This document shows, in pieces, positions 62,568 through 64,000 of a stretch of DNA of 64,000 bases. The position numbers and the translations under genes were made by a program. This DNA comes from Rattus norvegicus (lineage: Eukaryota > Chordata > Mammalia > Rodentia > Muridae). The stretch's first letter is position 1. Each line of letters opens with the position of its first letter. The notes under the pieces were generated by a model. The model had not been told where the DNA came from, ran no database searches, and worked only from the letters and a program-made list of their open reading frames with translations. The stretch is from assembly GCF_036323735.1 (NCBI RefSeq), contig NC_086036.1:37566641-37630640 (forward strand), written 5' to 3'.

Positions 62568-64000
62568 ACTCAGATTCGTCTCACCAAATTTTGATAAATC
62601 TTTAGAAGTAGACATAGTACAAGAGCCTACTACTGGGAACTAACTGAATTCACAGATACAGTGTTTCAGTTCGTTGAAACGTTGCTCTATCTTGAATAAC
62701 AAGCTTATTACATGCGAATCCTATTGCGAACCTACTAAATTCACCATGTTACTTAGATTCCGTTCCTTAAAATGTTGCTCTATATTGAAAAGCACACTCA
62801 TAGAAGCATGTCCCATTGGGAACTCACATAATTCGCCTAGAAATTTTGATTCCATTCGTGAAAATTTTTCTATATCCCGAACAGTCCACTTATTACTACT
62901 GCGGCCTATTGGGAACTAACCGAATTCACCATGTTACTCAGATTCGGCTCACCAAATTTTGATAAATCTTTAGAAGTAGACATAGTACAAGAGCCTGCTA
63001 CTGGGTACTAACTGAATTTACAGAGAAACAGTGTTTCAGTTCGTTGAAACGTTGCTCTGTCTTGAATAACAAGCTTATTACATGCGAATCCTACTGCGAA
63101 CCTACTGAATTCACCAGGATACTTAGATTCCGTTCCTAAAAATGTTGCTCTATATTGACAAGCACACTCATACAAGCATGTCTCATTGGGAACTCACTGC
63201 ATTCCCCTAGAAATTTTGATTCCATTCGTGAAAATTTTTCTATATCCCGAACAGTCCACTTATTACTACTGCGGCCTATTGGGAACTAACCGAATTCACC
63301 ATGTTACTCAGATTCGGCTCACCAAATTTTGATAAATCTTTAGAAGTAGACATAGTACAAGAGCCTGCTACTGGGAACTAACTGAATTCAAAGAGATACA
63401 GTGTTTCGGTTCGTTGAAACCTTGCTCTATCTTGAATAACAAGCTTATTACATGCGAATCCTATTGGGAACCTACTGAATTCACCATGATACTTAGATTC
63501 CGTTCCTTAAAATGTTGCTCTATATTGAAAAGCACACTCATATAAGCATGTCCCATTGGGAACTCACTGAATTCCCCTAGAAATTTTGATTCCATTCGTG
63601 AAAATTTTTCTATATCCCGAACAGTCCACTTCTTACTACTGCGGCCTATTGGGAACTAACCGAATTCACCAATTTACTCAGATTCGGCTCACCAAATTTT
63701 GATAAATCTTTAGAAGTAGACATAGTACAAGAGCCTGCTACTGGGAACTAACTGAATTCACAGAGAAACAGTGTTTCATTTCGTTGAAACGTTGCTCTGT
63801 CTTGAATAACAAGCTTATTACATGCGAATCCTATTGCGAACCTACTGAATTCACCAGGATACTTAGATTACGTTCCTAAAAATGTTGCTCTATATTGACA
63901 AGCACACTCATACTAGCATGTCCCATTTGGAACTCACTGAATTCGCCTAGAAATATTGATTCCATTCGTGAATATTTTTCTATATCCCGAACAGTCCACT

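Larger units (their letters stand above)
16417..64000 (+). repeat. Rat satellite I tandem array (about 129 monomers, continues past the window)
   Basis: Head-to-tail repeats of about 370 bp fill the remaining 47.6 kb. Corresponding points at 16,544 and 62,674 are 46,130 bp apart, which is 125 units at an average of 369.0 bp. Each unit carries, in register, four gaattc (EcoRI) positions spaced 92 or 93 bp and one aagctt (HindIII). This matches the published description of rat satellite I: a 370-bp unit of four related 92/93-bp segments. All monomers run the same way, and every spacing I checked is a multiple of about 369 bp, so nothing larger than a few bases is inserted. Individual sites are lost in some monomers. 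Satellite I is centromeric or pericentromeric in rat chromosomes. I see no genes here. Confidence 0.96.
46030..64000 (+). repeat. Satellite domain III (distal)
   Basis: Marked by gttcgttgaaacg in many monomers, cacagagatacagtg, gttgcattatatagaaaag, cggatccgg or cggatctgg, and agaagtagacatagtac as the common form. It contains 9-mer and 2-mer duplications and continues past the window. Confidence 0.75.

Noticed and set aside
16544..62919. Dozens of similar 75-107 codon open frames across the satellite
   Set aside because: They recur once per 370-bp monomer, start at non-ATG codons in most cases, break wherever a monomer has an indel, and have no promoter or codon signature. They are a by-product of the repeat.
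16417..64000. Regularly spaced repeats resembling a CRISPR array
   Set aside because: Unit length is about 370 bp with no unique spacers, and the context is a rodent gene. It is satellite DNA.

Overview
The window is mammalian, almost certainly rat (Rattus). Three things support this: a conserved vertebrate gene with canonical GT-AG introns, rodent SINE and L1 remnants (B1, B2/B3, B4 and ID types and rat-type L1 3' ends), and a very large tandem array whose repeat unit is that of rat satellite I. That unit is about 370 bp, made of four 92/93-bp subrepeats bounded by EcoRI sites, with one HindIII site.

Positions 1 to about 15,825 hold the last five coding exons and the 3' UTR of Ythdc2 on the + strand. 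They encode the C-terminal 312 residues, including the complete YTH domain that binds N6-methyladenosine RNA. The aromatic-cage residues fall exactly where human numbering predicts (W1310, W1360, L1365). The four introns carry repeat debris: ID, B4 and B3 SINEs, an old Lx-type L1 3' UTR, and LTR-like pieces. The last intron carries a 2.7-kb 5'-truncated antisense L1 with a dead reverse transcriptase and a short sense L1 3' end flanked by a perfect 15-bp target-site duplication. The 3' UTR contains antisense B1 and B2-like SINEs. Two AATAAA signals lie near its likely end.

Positions 15,830-16,416 are unique, AT-rich sequence with no recognisable gene. At about 16,417 the sequence switches abruptly to satellite I and stays there to the end of the window. 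This is about 47.6 kb, roughly 129 monomers, all in one orientation, with no transposon insertion and no non-satellite interruption that I could find. No gene is supported in this part. The recurring 75-89 codon open frames simply reflect the repeat.

The array is not uniform. Diagnostic variants divide it into three domains: about 16.4-33.5 kb, 33.5-46 kb and 46-64 kb. Each has its own multi-monomer (higher-order) duplications: 8-mer (about 2.96 kb) in the first, 6-mer (about 2.21 kb) in the second, and 9-mer (about 3.32 kb) and 2-mer units in the third. There are footprints of unequal crossover and short conversion-like tracts. The main points of interest are a conserved m6A-reader gene ending only about 0.6 kb from a large satellite array, transcribed toward it, and the higher-order structure of that array. 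I found no evidence of a new protein system.
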